From assembly GCF_021390495.1 (NCBI RefSeq), contig NZ_JAJEJP010000001.1:3906001-3970000 (forward strand): a stretch of 64,000 nt of DNA, given 5' to 3'. The notes below the pieces were generated by a model, which worked only from the letters and a program-made list of their open reading frames with translations, did not search any database and was not told the DNA's origin. The DNA is from Paraburkholderia sp. ZP32-5. GTDB lineage: Bacteria; Pseudomonadota; Gammaproteobacteria; Burkholderiales; Burkholderiaceae. Positions 1-9,043 of the stretch are shown here, piece after piece. Position numbers and translations under genes: made by a program. Positions within the stretch are counted from its first letter, which is position 1; each line of letters opens with the position of its first letter.

Positions 1-97
1 CGTTGCAACATGCAAATTAGGGTTGACCCTCGATGTTGTCAACATACAACGGTCACATTCGTGGCCCTATTTCCCGCCCCGCTGAACCGCGACGCGT

Positions 98-733
98 CTA
101 GTGGCGCACCAGCGCCATCATCGCGCCGAAACCGACGAACACGCCGCCCGTCAGCCGGTTGAACATACGCGCGACGCTGCCGCTCTTCAGCTTCGCACCG
201 ATCCGCGTGCCGAAGCTCGCGTACACCAGATACCAACTGACCTCGATCGCCGCGAAAGTGGCAACCAGCACGCCGAACTGCGGCAGCTTCGGCTGCGTGG
301 CATCGATGAATTGCGGCAGCAGCGCGGCCGCGAACAAAATCGCCTTCGGATTGCTGCTGGCGACCAGAAAGCCGTTGCGAAACAGCGCGAAACGCGAGCG
401 TGCGGGCCGGGCCGCGAGTTCGTCGACGTTTTGCGCGACGGCCTCATCGACCGGTGCGCGCCACGCCTTGATGCCCAGGTAGACTAGGTAAGCCGCGCCG
501 ATCATGCGCAGTGCGTTGAACATCGTCGGCCATGCGGCGAGAACAACGCCGAGTCCAGCCGCCGACACCGCCAGCATCAGCACCAGCGCCGACAGGCAAC
601 CGGCCATGGTCGCGCTCGCGCGGCGCAGGCCATGCTGGGCGCCATGCGTCATCACGAGCAGCATGTTGGGACCGGGAATCGCGGAAACGACGAAGACGGT
701 GGCAACGAACAGCCACCAGGTATGCAGAGTCAT
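98..733 (-). CDS. LysE/RhtB family amino-acid exporter
   Basis: 211-residue integral membrane protein of the LysE/RhtB family, which exports amino acids or small metabolites across the inner membrane. The N-terminal segment carries the family signature PGPNMLLVMTHG at about residues 20-31, followed by about six hydrophobic helices; the length is typical. The substrate cannot be read from the sequence. It is a single gene; the dehydrogenase upstream runs the same way but is separated by about 145 bases. The ATG at 733 has only a weak ribosome binding site. Family assignment is firm, substrate unknown. Confidence 0.9.
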   Translation of the reverse strand: MTLHTWWLFVATVFVVSAIPGPNMLLVMTHGAQHGLRRASATMAGCLSALVLMLAVSAAGLGVVLAAWPTMFNALRMIGAAYLVYLGIKAWRAPVDEAVAQNVDELAARPARSRFALFRNGFLVASSNPKAILFAAALLPQFIDATQPKLPQFGVLVATFAAIEVSWYLVYASFGTRIGAKLKSGSVARMFNRLTGGVFVGFGAMMALVRH

Positions 734-877
734 CGGAATCGAAAGGAAAAAGAAATCGGGCGGCTATTATGCCTTGCCGATTCACCACCGCAGTGTGCGG
801 CGCGGAACGACATCACCGCGACCGCCAACACGCGTCGCCGCCACAGTCGCAGCGACGCGCAGACTTCCTTGCCGATA

Positions 878-1747
878 TCAACGGCCAGCGCGGCGCGCGG
901 CAACCTGCCCCAGCACCGCGAAATCCTTCTCGCCGTCGCCATGCGCGACCGCTTCGATCAGGCTGTCACGCACGACGCTCGCAACCGGCATCGGCGTCGT
1001 CACCGCATCGGCGGCGGCGAGCGCGAGGCGCACGTCCTTCAGACCGAGCCGCGCCTTGAACAGCGCCGGTTCGAAACGCTGATCGGCGATCAGCTTGCCG
1101 TAGCCCGAATACACCGGCCCCGGAAACAGCCCGCTCGTGATCACGTCGAGGAAATCCTGCATCGCGAGACCGTGGCCCGTGACGAGCGCAGCCGCTTCGC
1201 CGAGCGTCTCGATCGCCGCGCCGATCATGAAATTGCCGGCGAGCTTCATCACGTTCGCCTGCTGCGGCAGCGAGCCGATGCGCCAGGTCTTCTGGCCGAT
1301 CACGTCGAACAACGGCTGAAGCCGGTCGATCGATTCAGCCGGGCCGCCCGCAACGATCGTCAGCTTACCGGCGGCCGCGACGTCGGGCCGGCCGAACACC
1401 GGCGCGGCCACGTAGTGAACGCCGCGCGACGCATGCGCGGTCGCCAGTTCCTCGGCGAGCGCCACCGAGATCGTCGCCATGTTCGCGTGGATCAGCCCGC
1501 GCGGCGCATGCTCGAGCAGCGATGCGGTGATGACCTCGCGCAGCGCGGCATCGTCGGCGAGCATCGAAAACACGGCGTCGCCGGCAAACGCTTCGGCCGG
1601 CGTCGCGACGATCTGCGCGCCCAGCTCGGCCAGTGGCTGGGCCTTTTCCGGCGAGCGGTTCCACACCCGCACCTGGTGCCCAGCTTTCAGAATGTTTGCA
1701 ACCATCGCGGCGCCCATTTCGCCGAGCCCGATAAAACCGATGTCCAT
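878..1747 (-). CDS. NAD(P)-dependent beta-hydroxyacid dehydrogenase
   Basis: 289-residue oxidoreductase of the 3-hydroxyisobutyrate/6-phosphogluconate dehydrogenase-like family, cytoplasmic, oxidising a beta-hydroxyacid (or reducing the semialdehyde). The N-terminal Rossmann fold shows IGFIGLGEMG (GxGxxG) at residues 3-12 with NRSPEK after beta-2, pointing to NADP preference by analogy. The C-terminal helical domain holds the catalytic segment KLAGNFMIGA (KxxxN). I chose ATG at 1747 because a GGAG-type site precedes it; a TTG lies one codon upstream. The exact substrate (tartronate semialdehyde, hydroxyisobutyrate, glyoxylate) is not determinable. Confidence 0.9.
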   Translation of the reverse strand: MDIGFIGLGEMGAAMVANILKAGHQVRVWNRSPEKAQPLAELGAQIVATPAEAFAGDAVFSMLADDAALREVITASLLEHAPRGLIHANMATISVALAEELATAHASRGVHYVAAPVFGRPDVAAAGKLTIVAGGPAESIDRLQPLFDVIGQKTWRIGSLPQQANVMKLAGNFMIGAAIETLGEAAALVTGHGLAMQDFLDVITSGLFPGPVYSGYGKLIADQRFEPALFKARLGLKDVRLALAAADAVTTPMPVASVVRDSLIEAVAHGDGEKDFAVLGQVAARRAGR

Positions 1748-1789
1748 CAATCGCTCCGTCTTCTAAAGAACCCGAAGTAAAGCACACTC

Positions 1790-2599
1790 ATGCGACATGC
1801 GCAGGACAACATGCAACAAAAACCGGTGCGATACTGCGGCATGGTCACCGCGACATTCCGCTTCTACGAGGAGCTGAACGACTTTCTCGCCCGGCCGCTG
1901 CGTCGGCGCGAGTTCGCTTGTGCGTGCGCGCGTGGCGCGACGACCAAGCACATGATCGAAGTGCTCGGCGTGCCGCATACCGAGGTCGAGCTGATCCTCG
2001 TGAACGGCGAATCGGTCGACTTCAATCATCCGATCGCGGACGGCGAGCGCATCGCCGTCTATCCGAAGTTCGAAGCGCTCGATATCCAGCCGCTGCTGCG
2101 CGTGCGCGAACGGCCGCTGCGCGTGATGCGCTTCATCGCCGATGCACATCTCGGCGGCCTCGCGCCGCTGCTGCGGCTAGCCGGCTTCGACACGCTCTAC
2201 GACAACCACTATCCCGACGCCGATATCGAAGCGCTCGCCGCCGCGCAACAGCGCATCGTACTGACGCGCGACCGCGAGCTGCTGAAACGCCGCAACATCA
2301 CGCATGGCTGCTACGTGCGCGCGCTGCGGCCGCACCAGCAGTTGCGCGAAGTATTCGATCGGCTGGATCTGGCGGGCAGCGCACAGCCGTTCCGTCTATG
2401 CCTGATGTGCAATGCGCCGCTACGGCGCATCGCTCGCGAGGAAGCCGGCCCGCGCGTGCCGGATGGCGTGCTGCAGCGGCATAGCCGCTTCGTCACCTGC
2501 GACGTCTGCCAGCGCATCTTCTGGGAGGGCACGCACTGGCAGCGAATGCGTGCGTTGATGGACAGCGTGTCCGCCGGTACATCGGAGCCCGGCGGCTGA
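1790..2599 (+). CDS. Mut7-C RNase-domain protein with N-terminal ubiquitin-like domain
   Basis: Protein of up to 269 residues. Residues about 18-95 resemble the ThiS/MoaD-like Mut7-C ubiquitin-like domain. Residues about 105-255 match Mut7-C, a PIN-like putative nuclease domain, with acidic residues in FIADAHLGGLAPLL and in the DNHYPDADIEAL and LTRDRELLKRR segments. Two CxxC knuckles (LCLMC near 203 and TCDVC near 238) form a zinc ribbon. This two-domain arrangement is common in proteobacteria but the biochemical role is not established. It is divergent from the dehydrogenase at 878. The start is uncertain: ATG at 1790, 1811 or 1841 are all possible. Confidence 0.85.
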   Translation: MRHAQDNMQQKPVRYCGMVTATFRFYEELNDFLARPLRRREFACACARGATTKHMIEVLGVPHTEVELILVNGESVDFNHPIADGERIAVYPKFEALDIQPLLRVRERPLRVMRFIADAHLGGLAPLLRLAGFDTLYDNHYPDADIEALAAAQQRIVLTRDRELLKRRNITHGCYVRALRPHQQLREVFDRLDLAGSAQPFRLCLMCNAPLRRIAREEAGPRVPDGVLQRHSRFVTCDVCQRIFWEGTHWQRMRALMDSVSAGTSEPGG

Positions 2600-2674
2600 T
2601 ATGGGCATCGGCGCTCGCGCGGTATCCGGCGCGCTGCGTACAATGCGGGCTTATTTATCCAGCAGAGGCCTGAT

Positions 2675-2953
2675 ATGGCGATGAAAAAAACCGACCTTGA
2701 AAAGAACAAGGCGCTGAAACTGAACAACGCGATGAAGCAGGCGTCCGTGCCGCGCGGCGGCCAGGGTGCCGCGGGCGAGCCGAAAATCGATCGGCGCGAA
2801 CAGCGCAAGCTCGATCAGGCGCAAGGGCTGGTCGCTTTCGCGTGCAAGCTCAACGGCGAACTGGTCGAAGAACTGAAGACGCGCGCCGCCACGCATCCGG
2901 ATGGCCTGAATGGTCTGCTGGACGAAGTGATCCGGCGAGGTCTCGCGGGCTGA
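2675..2953 (+). CDS. Small basic conserved hypothetical protein
   Basis: 92-residue cytoplasmic protein. The N-terminal half is lysine/arginine-rich (MAMKKTDLEKNKALKLNNAM, then EPKIDRREQRKLDQAQG), while the C-terminal half looks like a short helical domain (LVAFACKLNGELVEELKTRA...). I do not recognise a named family. Coding use is typical of the neighbours. It is followed at 3021 by a strong hairpin terminator, which supports it as a transcribed unit. Confidence 0.7.
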   Translation: MAMKKTDLEKNKALKLNNAMKQASVPRGGQGAAGEPKIDRREQRKLDQAQGLVAFACKLNGELVEELKTRAATHPDGLNGLLDEVIRRGLAG

Positions 2954-3020
2954 TCGATTACACACAAGCGCGCGCAAAAGAAGCACACAACAACGCGCGC
3001 AAAACCCGCCTCAAACGCAA

Positions 3021-3048
3021 AAAGGCCAGAGCACAAGCTCTGGCCTTT
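3021..3048. terminator. Bidirectional intrinsic terminator
   Basis: Perfect 12-bp stem (AAAGGCCAGAGC / GCTCTGGCCTTT) with an ACAA loop, followed by TTTTT on the plus strand and by T residues on the minus strand. It lies between the convergent genes ending at 2953 and 3146 and probably serves both. Confidence 0.9.
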
Positions 3049-3145
3049 TTGCTGGCAACGCTGTTGACCGCACCGTCCCATATCGGCCGACTAGCGGCTC
3101 GATACCGGATACCGGTACGGCGCGCCCGGCTAGCGGGCGACGAAC

Positions 3146-3358
3146 TTAGTTCGTCGTGCCCTTGTCGTTCGTGCCGGCTGCCGAAGCTGCCGCGGCAACC
3201 GGAGCGCGCTTGCCGTGGGTCTTCAGTTGCTTGATGTGATGCTTCTTCGGTGCGCTAGCAGCGGCTGCCGGCGCAGCTGCGTCGGAAGCTTGTGCGAAAG
3301 CCTGAATGGAAACCAGCGCGAACGAAGCGGCTGCGAGCGAGACGATGACTTTTTTCAT
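3146..3358 (-). CDS. Small secreted Ala/Lys-rich protein
   Basis: 70-residue protein with a clear Sec signal peptide (MKKVIVSLAAASFALVSIQ, predicted cleavage after AFA at about residue 22). The short mature part is rich in alanine, with a basic patch KKHHIKQLKTHGKR. No catalytic motif is visible. Such tiny alanine-rich exported proteins are frequent in Burkholderiaceae and have no known function; a periplasmic location is inferred. It shares the bidirectional terminator at 3021-3048. Confidence 0.75.
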   Translation of the reverse strand: MKKVIVSLAAASFALVSIQAFAQASDAAAPAAAASAPKKHHIKQLKTHGKRAPVAAAASAAGTNDKGTTN

Positions 3359-3628
3359 GTGTTGTTCCCCAAACCAGACGACTGATCAATGTGAGATGAA
3401 AAACCGCTACTCGGTAGAGCAGGTAGAACTTCGAGGCACCTTGCGCTCCCCGCGGGAGAGTATTACCCAAGCGTAGGCGGTTTGTCATGCGTAAAACCCG
3501 ATATGTATTTTCTGAGAGACAGCTTGCTTTCTTTGTGCTTTCAGGCATCGGGCATCCCATACCAGGGACAATACTGAGTCGCTACGGAGCCCGAATTCAA
3601 ACGCCTCGCGCGTCGCGTCGATGCTCGG

Positions 3629-4381
3629 TCAAACGAGATTGCGCAGCAGGCTCGCGGTCTCCTGCAGCGTCGGCAGAACCCGGTGCAGCGCGGCGTTCGC
3701 CGACTCCTGGCCGATCGGCATGCTGACGCTGATCGCCGCGACCACCGTGCCATGCCGGTCGCGCAGCGGCACCGCGACGCCGCGCACGCCCACCTCCAGT
3801 TGCTGGTCGGTCACAACGTAGCCATCGCGGCGGATTTCGCCGAGCACTTCGCGCAAGCGCTCGACGCTCGAATACGTGTACGGCGTGAAAACCTTGATCG
3901 GATAGGTGGCGAGCCACTGGTCGATGCTGTCGGGCGCCTGGAACGCCAGCAGCACGAGTCCCGCCGACGACAACGGCGCCGGCGCGCGCGAGCCGGTCAC
4001 GAAGCCCACCGCCATCGCCCGATTGACGCCGTTGCGCGCCACATACACGACATCGTGTTCATCGAGGATCGCGACCAGCGCGGTCTCCTGCACGGTCGCG
4101 GTGATGCGCTGAAGGAACGGCTGCACCGTGCGCGGCAGGCGCGCCGAATCGAGGTACGACTGGCCGAGCCGCAGCACGCGCGGCGCGAGCCAGAACAGCT
4201 TGCCGTCGGTATCCACGTAGCCGAGTTCGCGCAACGTCAGCAGATAGCGGCGCGCCGCCGTGCGCGACAGACCGGCGCGCGCGGCGACCATCGTCGGCGT
4301 CATGCGCGCGTGCTCCTCGTCGAATGCTTCGATGATCGCCAGTGCTTTAGCAGCGCCCGCGATCCAGTCTTTGTCTTCCAT
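3629..4381 (-). CDS. IclR-family transcriptional regulator (PcaR/PobR-like)
   Basis: 250-residue regulator. Winged helix-turn-helix at about residues 8-70 (MTPTMVAARAGLSRTAARRY, then LRELGYVDTDGKLFWLAPRV), followed by the IclR effector-binding domain (about 80-250) with VTGSRAPAPLSSAGLVLLA and VAVPLRDRHGTVVAAISV. The spacing resembles the PcaR/PcaU/PobR subgroup, which controls protocatechuate or 4-hydroxybenzoate genes. No such pathway gene is adjacent here, so the target is unknown; the divergent DMT transporter at 4690 is one candidate. I prefer ATG 4381 (MEDKDW) over the in-frame upstream start at 4414, because family members start close to this point. Confidence 0.88.
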   Translation of the reverse strand: MEDKDWIAGAAKALAIIEAFDEEHARMTPTMVAARAGLSRTAARRYLLTLRELGYVDTDGKLFWLAPRVLRLGQSYLDSARLPRTVQPFLQRITATVQETALVAILDEHDVVYVARNGVNRAMAVGFVTGSRAPAPLSSAGLVLLAFQAPDSIDQWLATYPIKVFTPYTYSSVERLREVLGEIRRDGYVVTDQQLEVGVRGVAVPLRDRHGTVVAAISVSMPIGQESANAALHRVLPTLQETASLLRNLV

Positions 4382-4689
4382 GATGATTGCCCGTGGTGAG
4401 CAGGGGCGGCGCATGGTCCGACGCTTCGTGCCTCAGTTGATGCACGGCGGACACGTGGCGCCCAACGCGCGGCCTTTGCGCGATTATCGCGCGAGTCAGG
4501 GGGCTGGCTGCCAGTGCGGGGATGCCCGCGTATCATGTCAACGATTCGTGTGAACGATTTCAGCCTTGCTAGCGGCGCTGCGCGCGGCATCCCACGAGAC
4601 GATGCGGCGCGCTTTTCAGTCGCCGCGAAGCTCACTACGAACAGGCCGTACTCGCCGGCCTCTTCCTCACCATAAAACGTTAAAAAGCT

Positions 4690-5634
4690 TTGAATCCCGC
4701 TTTGAATTCCGATACCCGCCAACACCTGCGCGCCAATGTACTGATGCTGATCGCCGCGATGATCTGGGGCTCCGCGTTCGTCGCGCAGCGCCTGAGTCTC
4801 GATGCGATCGGCCCGTTTCTGTTTACCGGCTTGCGCTTTCTGCTCGGCGCGCTCGTCGTGCTGACGATGATCGTCTGCGTACGCCGCTCCGCGCTCGCCG
4901 AGCTGACGAAGCGCGAACCCGGCGGCGCTCGTGAACTGCTCGGTGCCGGCGCGCTGCTTGGCGTCGTGCTGTCCGTATCGATTTCGTTGCAGCAGATCGG
5001 CCTGCAATACACGAAGATCGCCAACGCGGGCTTTATCAGTTCGCTGTACGTGGTGATCGTGCCGCTGCTCGGCGTGCTGTTCCGGCACAAAACCGGCCTC
5101 GGCACGTGGCTCGGCGCACTGCTCGCGGCAGTCGGCATGTATTTTCTGAGCGTCGACGAGCATTTCTCGATGCTGTATGGCGACTGGTATCAGCTGGCCG
5201 GCGCGCTGGTGATTTCCGCGCAGATGATGCTGGTCGGACGTTTCGCCGCGCGCCACGACACGCTGATGCTCGCACTCGTGCAGTTCGTGACCTGCGGGCT
5301 CGTGTGCGTCGTGATCGGGCTCGCGATCGAACCGGTGAGCGCGGCGGTGATCGCGCGCGCTGCGCCGACGATCGCGTATGGCGGGGCGTTATCGGTCGGC
5401 GTCGCGTACACGATTCAGGTGGTCGCGCAGCGCTATGCGGCGCCGTCGCACGCGGCCGTGATTTTCAGCATGGAGGGTGTGTTCGCGGCGTTCGCGGGCT
5501 GGCTCGTGCTCGGTGAAACGCTGACGGGTCGCGCGCTGTTCGGTTGCGCGCTGATGCTCGCGGGGTTGATCGTGTGTCAGGTGCTGCCGGGCTGGCGGCG
5601 CAGCCGGGAAGAACAGGTGCCGCAGACTTCCTGA
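4690..5634 (+). CDS. DMT superfamily (EamA) transporter
   Basis: 314-residue inner-membrane protein with two EamA repeats and about ten hydrophobic helices. The first repeat opens with LMLIAAMIWGSAFVAQRLSL and FLFTGLRFLLGALVV; the second holds MMLVGRFAARHDTLMLALVQ and AVIFSMEGVFAAFAGWLVLG, typical of drug/metabolite exporters. The frame opens at a TTG (4690) and no early ATG gives a complete first helix, so a TTG start is likely. The substrate is unknown. It is divergent from the IclR regulator. Confidence 0.9.
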   Translation: MNPALNSDTRQHLRANVLMLIAAMIWGSAFVAQRLSLDAIGPFLFTGLRFLLGALVVLTMIVCVRRSALAELTKREPGGARELLGAGALLGVVLSVSISLQQIGLQYTKIANAGFISSLYVVIVPLLGVLFRHKTGLGTWLGALLAAVGMYFLSVDEHFSMLYGDWYQLAGALVISAQMMLVGRFAARHDTLMLALVQFVTCGLVCVVIGLAIEPVSAAVIARAAPTIAYGGALSVGVAYTIQVVAQRYAAPSHAAVIFSMEGVFAAFAGWLVLGETLTGRALFGCALMLAGLIVCQVLPGWRRSREEQVPQTS

Positions 5635-5649
5635 CCCAGACTTCCTGAA

Positions 5650-5904
5650 CTAAGCCGCGCGCGGATGCGCGATCAGATCCGGTGTATCGCCAGTCGGCGG
5701 AAACACACACCAGCAACCGTCGTCGTGACGAAAGAAGAACAGACCGCGACCGCCCTCTCCCGCTGATGATGTCTCGACCCGCACGTAACGCCGGCCGCGC
5801 GTGCGCGTGCGGCTGAACTCCGTCACGTGAACCGGCTCGCACGGCGCCGGCGACAGCCATTTCTCGACCAGAAACCGCAACGACCGTTCGCTCGCGGATC
5901 TCAT
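5650..5904 (-). CDS. Conserved hypothetical protein (84 aa)
   Basis: 84-residue protein without signal peptide or membrane helix. The core RRYVRVETSSAGEGGRGLFF and FRHDDGCWCVFPPTGDTP suggests a small beta-rich fold. It starts inside the end of the 69-residue gene upstream (ATGA overlap at 5901-5904), so the pair is probably translationally coupled. Function not recognised. Confidence 0.65.
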   Translation of the reverse strand: MRSASERSLRFLVEKWLSPAPCEPVHVTEFSRTRTRGRRYVRVETSSAGEGGRGLFFFRHDDGCWCVFPPTGDTPDLIAHPRAA

Positions 5905-6110
5905 GACCGGCTCCGGAACAGCTTGTCCTGATGAGGGTCGCGCGTGGCTTCGGAGTTGTCATCTTCGCTTGCGCTGGCGTCCTCGTCGGCTTCGGCGGCG
6001 GCCAGCGCTATCGCCCGATTGGTCGCGGCCGCGCGTAACGCACTGCAATCACGCGCATGCCGAAGGTCCGAGAGAAGATGGACTAGCTGTCGTGCTGATC
6101 TGCGTTTCAT
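5901..6110 (-). CDS. Conserved hypothetical protein (69 aa)
   Basis: 69-residue, highly charged protein: basic N terminus (MKRRSARQLVHLL), alanine-rich helix (AATNRAIALAAAEA), acidic then mixed tail. A purine-rich GGGGGGA lies about seven bases before ATG 6110. It overlaps the next gene by four bases (ATGA), which supports both as real genes. No domain recognised. Confidence 0.55.
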   Translation of the reverse strand: MKRRSARQLVHLLSDLRHARDCSALRAAATNRAIALAAAEADEDASASEDDNSEATRDPHQDKLFRSRS

Positions 6111-6630
6111 ACATCCCCCCGCACTGCACCAAGAACCTCATAAAACACTTTAACTCTATGCCTGATTGGTCTTTGGCTAAAAGGTTTTGACGAAATAGCA
6201 ACAGTTGCGTTTGCAAAAAGAAAGCTCGCAATCTTCGTACCGCGATCTCAATGTGCGCGTCCGGCGGGCGAGCGTATGTGCGAAAACGAGCGCTTCGCAT
6301 CGCGCGAATCGTGCGCTCGGCCGCATGGGGAAAAGCGTTGCGAGGGCCAGGTTATCCACAATGGCCTCTTAACAACGTCGGGATAGCACGACGAACAGCC
6401 TGTGCGCGGAATCTTGATAAGCACGAAGCCGGTTAACCCGCTTACACAGTTATCCCGCCTATGTAGTTTTTCTACAGACGTGGTCCGCAGGGTTATGGTT
6501 TCCGTATGACGTTGACGCGGCGGGACATTTGCAGGTTATCCACAGAACGGGTTAACCCTTGTTAACTATTACTACGTATGTATACGGACGAATTTAAAAC
6601 CATAGGATAAATACCGGCCAGCGCCTGAAT
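6111..6630. other. Intergenic region with DnaA-box-like repeats
   Basis: About 520 bases without a convincing gene, upstream of the leftward 69/84-residue gene pair. It holds two perfect TTATCCACA nonamers (6352-6360 and 6536-6544, same orientation), related words GTTAACCC at 6432 and 6551, TTACACAGT at 6442, and an AT-rich stretch at about 6560-6610. The nonamers equal the consensus DnaA box. No replication or partition gene is nearby, so an origin is not supported; regulation by DnaA or chance is possible. Confidence 0.5.
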
Positions 6631-6661
6631 TCAAGGCTGATCGGAGATTGATCAGCCTTGA
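6631..6661 (-). terminator. Intrinsic terminator of the DUF2242 gene
   Basis: Perfect 12-bp inverted repeat (TCAAGGCTGATC / GATCAGCCTTGA) with a 7-base loop, 25 bases beyond the stop codon of the leftward gene ending at 6686. The U-tract is poor, so termination efficiency is uncertain. Confidence 0.65.
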
Positions 6662-6685
6662 TCTGGTGACGCGCTGCGTGGGTAT

Positions 6686-7837
6686 TTACGGTGCGAGGGT
6701 TGGGCTGCTCGCGGGTGAGGTGGCTGCTGCGTGGGCGATGGGGTCAACCACCGGTTGAATAGCCGGTGCGGACATGGTGATCTGTGCGGGAGTCGGCGTG
6801 GTCACGTTCGTCGTCACGTTAACCGGCGGCGTTGTCGTTGTGGCTTGAGCCACCGTGGGTGGCGTTGCTACTTGAAGAGCGGTGACAGGAGTCGTTGTCT
6901 GAATGGGCAGCGGTATCGTGAGCGAAGCCTTAGCCGATGTCGTGATCTGTGTGGCGGGCGTTGGCGTCGTCGTTAACGCGGTTGCCTCGGATGTCGCTAC
7001 CGGAGCAGGAGCCGGCGACGATGCCTGCGTGAGCGCTGGCGTCGGTATTTGCACCGCAGCAGGCGCTGTTAGCTGAACAGCGGCAGTGGCAGACGCCGCA
7101 GCCGGAACAGCCGCAGCAGCCGGCGCCTGAACCGGCGCTGGAATCGTAAGCGTCAGCGGCGCCGCCGCGGGCATCGACATCTTCTGAACCGCGGGCGGTG
7201 GAATCATCGGCACCGGCTCAGGCACCACCACGGGCGTCGGCGCTGTCACGGGCACCGGCAGCAGACTCGTTTCGATCGGGCTAGTCGTGACCGGCTGCGT
7301 ACGCACCACCGTCTGTAAATAGTGATCGACGAGTCCGAAGAACCGGTCGTAGAACTTGCCCGACGGAATCGTCTCGCTCGATATCTTCACCATCGCGTCG
7401 CTGTTCGAGCGGATCGGCAGCGACAGCGAACCGAGCACGCTCAACCCGACGCTCGCCGACGTATCGCTTTTCTTCAACGCGAAGCCGTTTTGCACCGCGT
7501 TCACATAGACGATGCTGGTATCGGCCGCCTCTTCGCCCGGCGTGCAGACGACATGAAATTCGACGACCACATGGGTATCGCCAGTCGGCTGGAAATTTTT
7601 CGTGCCGTCGACGGTGTCGGGTCGCGCCATCGTCGTCAGATAGCCCTGGCTCAGCAATGCGCGGCGCGCGGCTTCGCAGCTATCGGTCGTGCTCGAATTG
7701 AAATTGCGCGCATACGGGCTCGCGCCGGTTTCGAACATTTCCTGGGTGAGCTTCGGTTGCGGCGTGCTGCTGCATGCGGCGAGCGCCAGCAGGCCGAACA
7801 GGGCCGCGGCGGTGGTTCTGGAAAACGGGATCTGCAT
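6686..7837 (-). CDS. DUF2242 lipoprotein with Pro/Thr/Ala/Val-rich tail
   Basis: 383-residue predicted lipoprotein. The signal sequence ends in the lipobox LLALAAC, giving Cys at about residue 22. The next ~180 residues match DUF2242: ARNFNSSTTDSCEAARRALL, THVVVEFHVVCTPG and SGKFYDRFFGLVDHYLQ. The last ~190 residues are low-complexity, dominated by P, T, A, V and Q, and probably form a disordered or cell-wall-spanning tail. The function of DUF2242 is unknown. ATG at 7837 is preferred over a TTG four codons upstream. A terminator hairpin follows. Confidence 0.8.
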   Translation of the reverse strand: MQIPFSRTTAAALFGLLALAACSSTPQPKLTQEMFETGASPYARNFNSSTTDSCEAARRALLSQGYLTTMARPDTVDGTKNFQPTGDTHVVVEFHVVCTPGEEAADTSIVYVNAVQNGFALKKSDTSASVGLSVLGSLSLPIRSNSDAMVKISSETIPSGKFYDRFFGLVDHYLQTVVRTQPVTTSPIETSLLPVPVTAPTPVVVPEPVPMIPPPAVQKMSMPAAAPLTLTIPAPVQAPAAAAVPAAASATAAVQLTAPAAVQIPTPALTQASSPAPAPVATSEATALTTTPTPATQITTSAKASLTIPLPIQTTTPVTALQVATPPTVAQATTTTPPVNVTTNVTTPTPAQITMSAPAIQPVVDPIAHAAATSPASSPTLAP

Positions 7838-8032
7838 GATGGCTTGCAAGAAGCGCTGAATCAGCGCGAATGGAAATGCATTGTAGAGCGGGCAACGTGA
7901 CGCGCGTAAAAAGCGTGCAGCCTTCGCGCGACACCACCTTACCGTGCCTCACACGAAAATGATCCGGCGGGAAGCGCAGAGTGGAGAGCGTGGCGTGCGA
8001 ACCGTCCGTGATAAAGACGCGCGCGCTCGAAA

Positions 8033-8731
8033 TCAGTTCGATGCAGTGCGCGCGGCGCTGGTGGCCGAAGCCGGGTTCACAGCCGAACTCAAACCCGAAC
8101 CCGATGCCGCGGCGGAAGACGCCGCCACTGCCCCGCTTGCCACGGGCACGCCGCCCGCCGGCACGGTGAACGCATCGGCCCATTGATTCGTGCCGGCGCA
8201 GCGATCGGCCTCGCACGATGCGGCCTGCCCATCCGCATGCGGCGCGTTGTCCTGCGGCGGAGCGACACCAGCGAAATCCTCGACGCGCAGGCTCACCTTG
8301 CGCGCATACGCAAACGACCCGCCGTAACTCTTCAGCGCCGCATTCATATCGCCGTTGGCCGAGCGCATGTAGCCGTACAGGATCGCCGAGCCCGCTTCGA
8401 TGTTCGCATCCGGATCGGTCAGATCCTTGACGTTGCGCAGCAGCCCGCGATGCGCCTGCGGCACGACCTGCATCAGCCCGGTCGCGCCGTTGGGGCCGCG
8501 GGCCTTTTCCTTGAAGCGGGATTCGATCGAGATGATGGACAGCAGCAGCGCGGGCGGCAGCGAGTACTTGGAGGCGGACGCTTGCACCGCGTCGGAGATC
8601 TTTTGAGCTTTGTCCTTTGCCACGCCGAATTTCTGCATCAGATACGCAGAAATTCGGTCGGTGGTTTCGTCGGCCGCGGCGGTTTGCGCGAATCCGAGCG
8701 AAAGCACGATCAGGCAAAGTAACCGGCTCAT
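8033..8731 (-). CDS. Lytic transglycosylase (SLT domain)
   Basis: 232-residue periplasmic peptidoglycan lytic transglycosylase, cleaving the MurNAc-GlcNAc bond to an anhydro end. Signal peptide MSRLLCLIVLSLGFAQTAAA. SLT domain at about residues 45-150 with the catalytic glutamate in SIISIESRFKEKA followed by GATGLMQVVP, and later ILYGYMRSANGDMNAALKSYGG. The C-terminal ~75 residues are Ala/Gly/Ser-rich. ATG 8731 is chosen because it begins the signal peptide directly; an in-frame start at 8764 would add 11 residues. It is a single gene. Confidence 0.88.
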   Translation of the reverse strand: MSRLLCLIVLSLGFAQTAAADETTDRISAYLMQKFGVAKDKAQKISDAVQASASKYSLPPALLLSIISIESRFKEKARGPNGATGLMQVVPQAHRGLLRNVKDLTDPDANIEAGSAILYGYMRSANGDMNAALKSYGGSFAYARKVSLRVEDFAGVAPPQDNAPHADGQAASCEADRCAGTNQWADAFTVPAGGVPVASGAVAASSAAASGSGLSSAVNPASATSAARTASN

Positions 8732-9043
8732 GACGGAAGGATCGGGTAGCGAAGATTCGCGCATTATAGACCCCGATCACCGGCAAGCTCCGCCAAGTCA
8801 CGATTTTTGTCTTTTAAATCAAGGGCAACCGAAACCTACCGTAATCATTAGACGTTTTCGCGCTGACGTCACAGTCGTCGGTCAGCATCGCGGTAGAGCG
8901 CAGGCGGATACATGCATCAACCGAAGCGTGCCGACGCATCGCACGCGGATTTGAGACAATTCGCGTTTCCCCCGCGCGATTGCGTTGCGCGAGCAACCGG
9001 CCACGATGCTCTCTTTCGAGCCCGCCGGTTCAATGAACAGCCG

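Noticed and set aside
1..97. Palindrome-like GTTGTCAACATACAAC at the window start
   Set aside because: Likely part of a control site for a gene outside the window; nothing inside explains it.
6352..6544. A replication origin at the DnaA-box pair
   Set aside because: No dnaA, rep or par genes, too few boxes and no iteron array; kept only as a regulatory observation.
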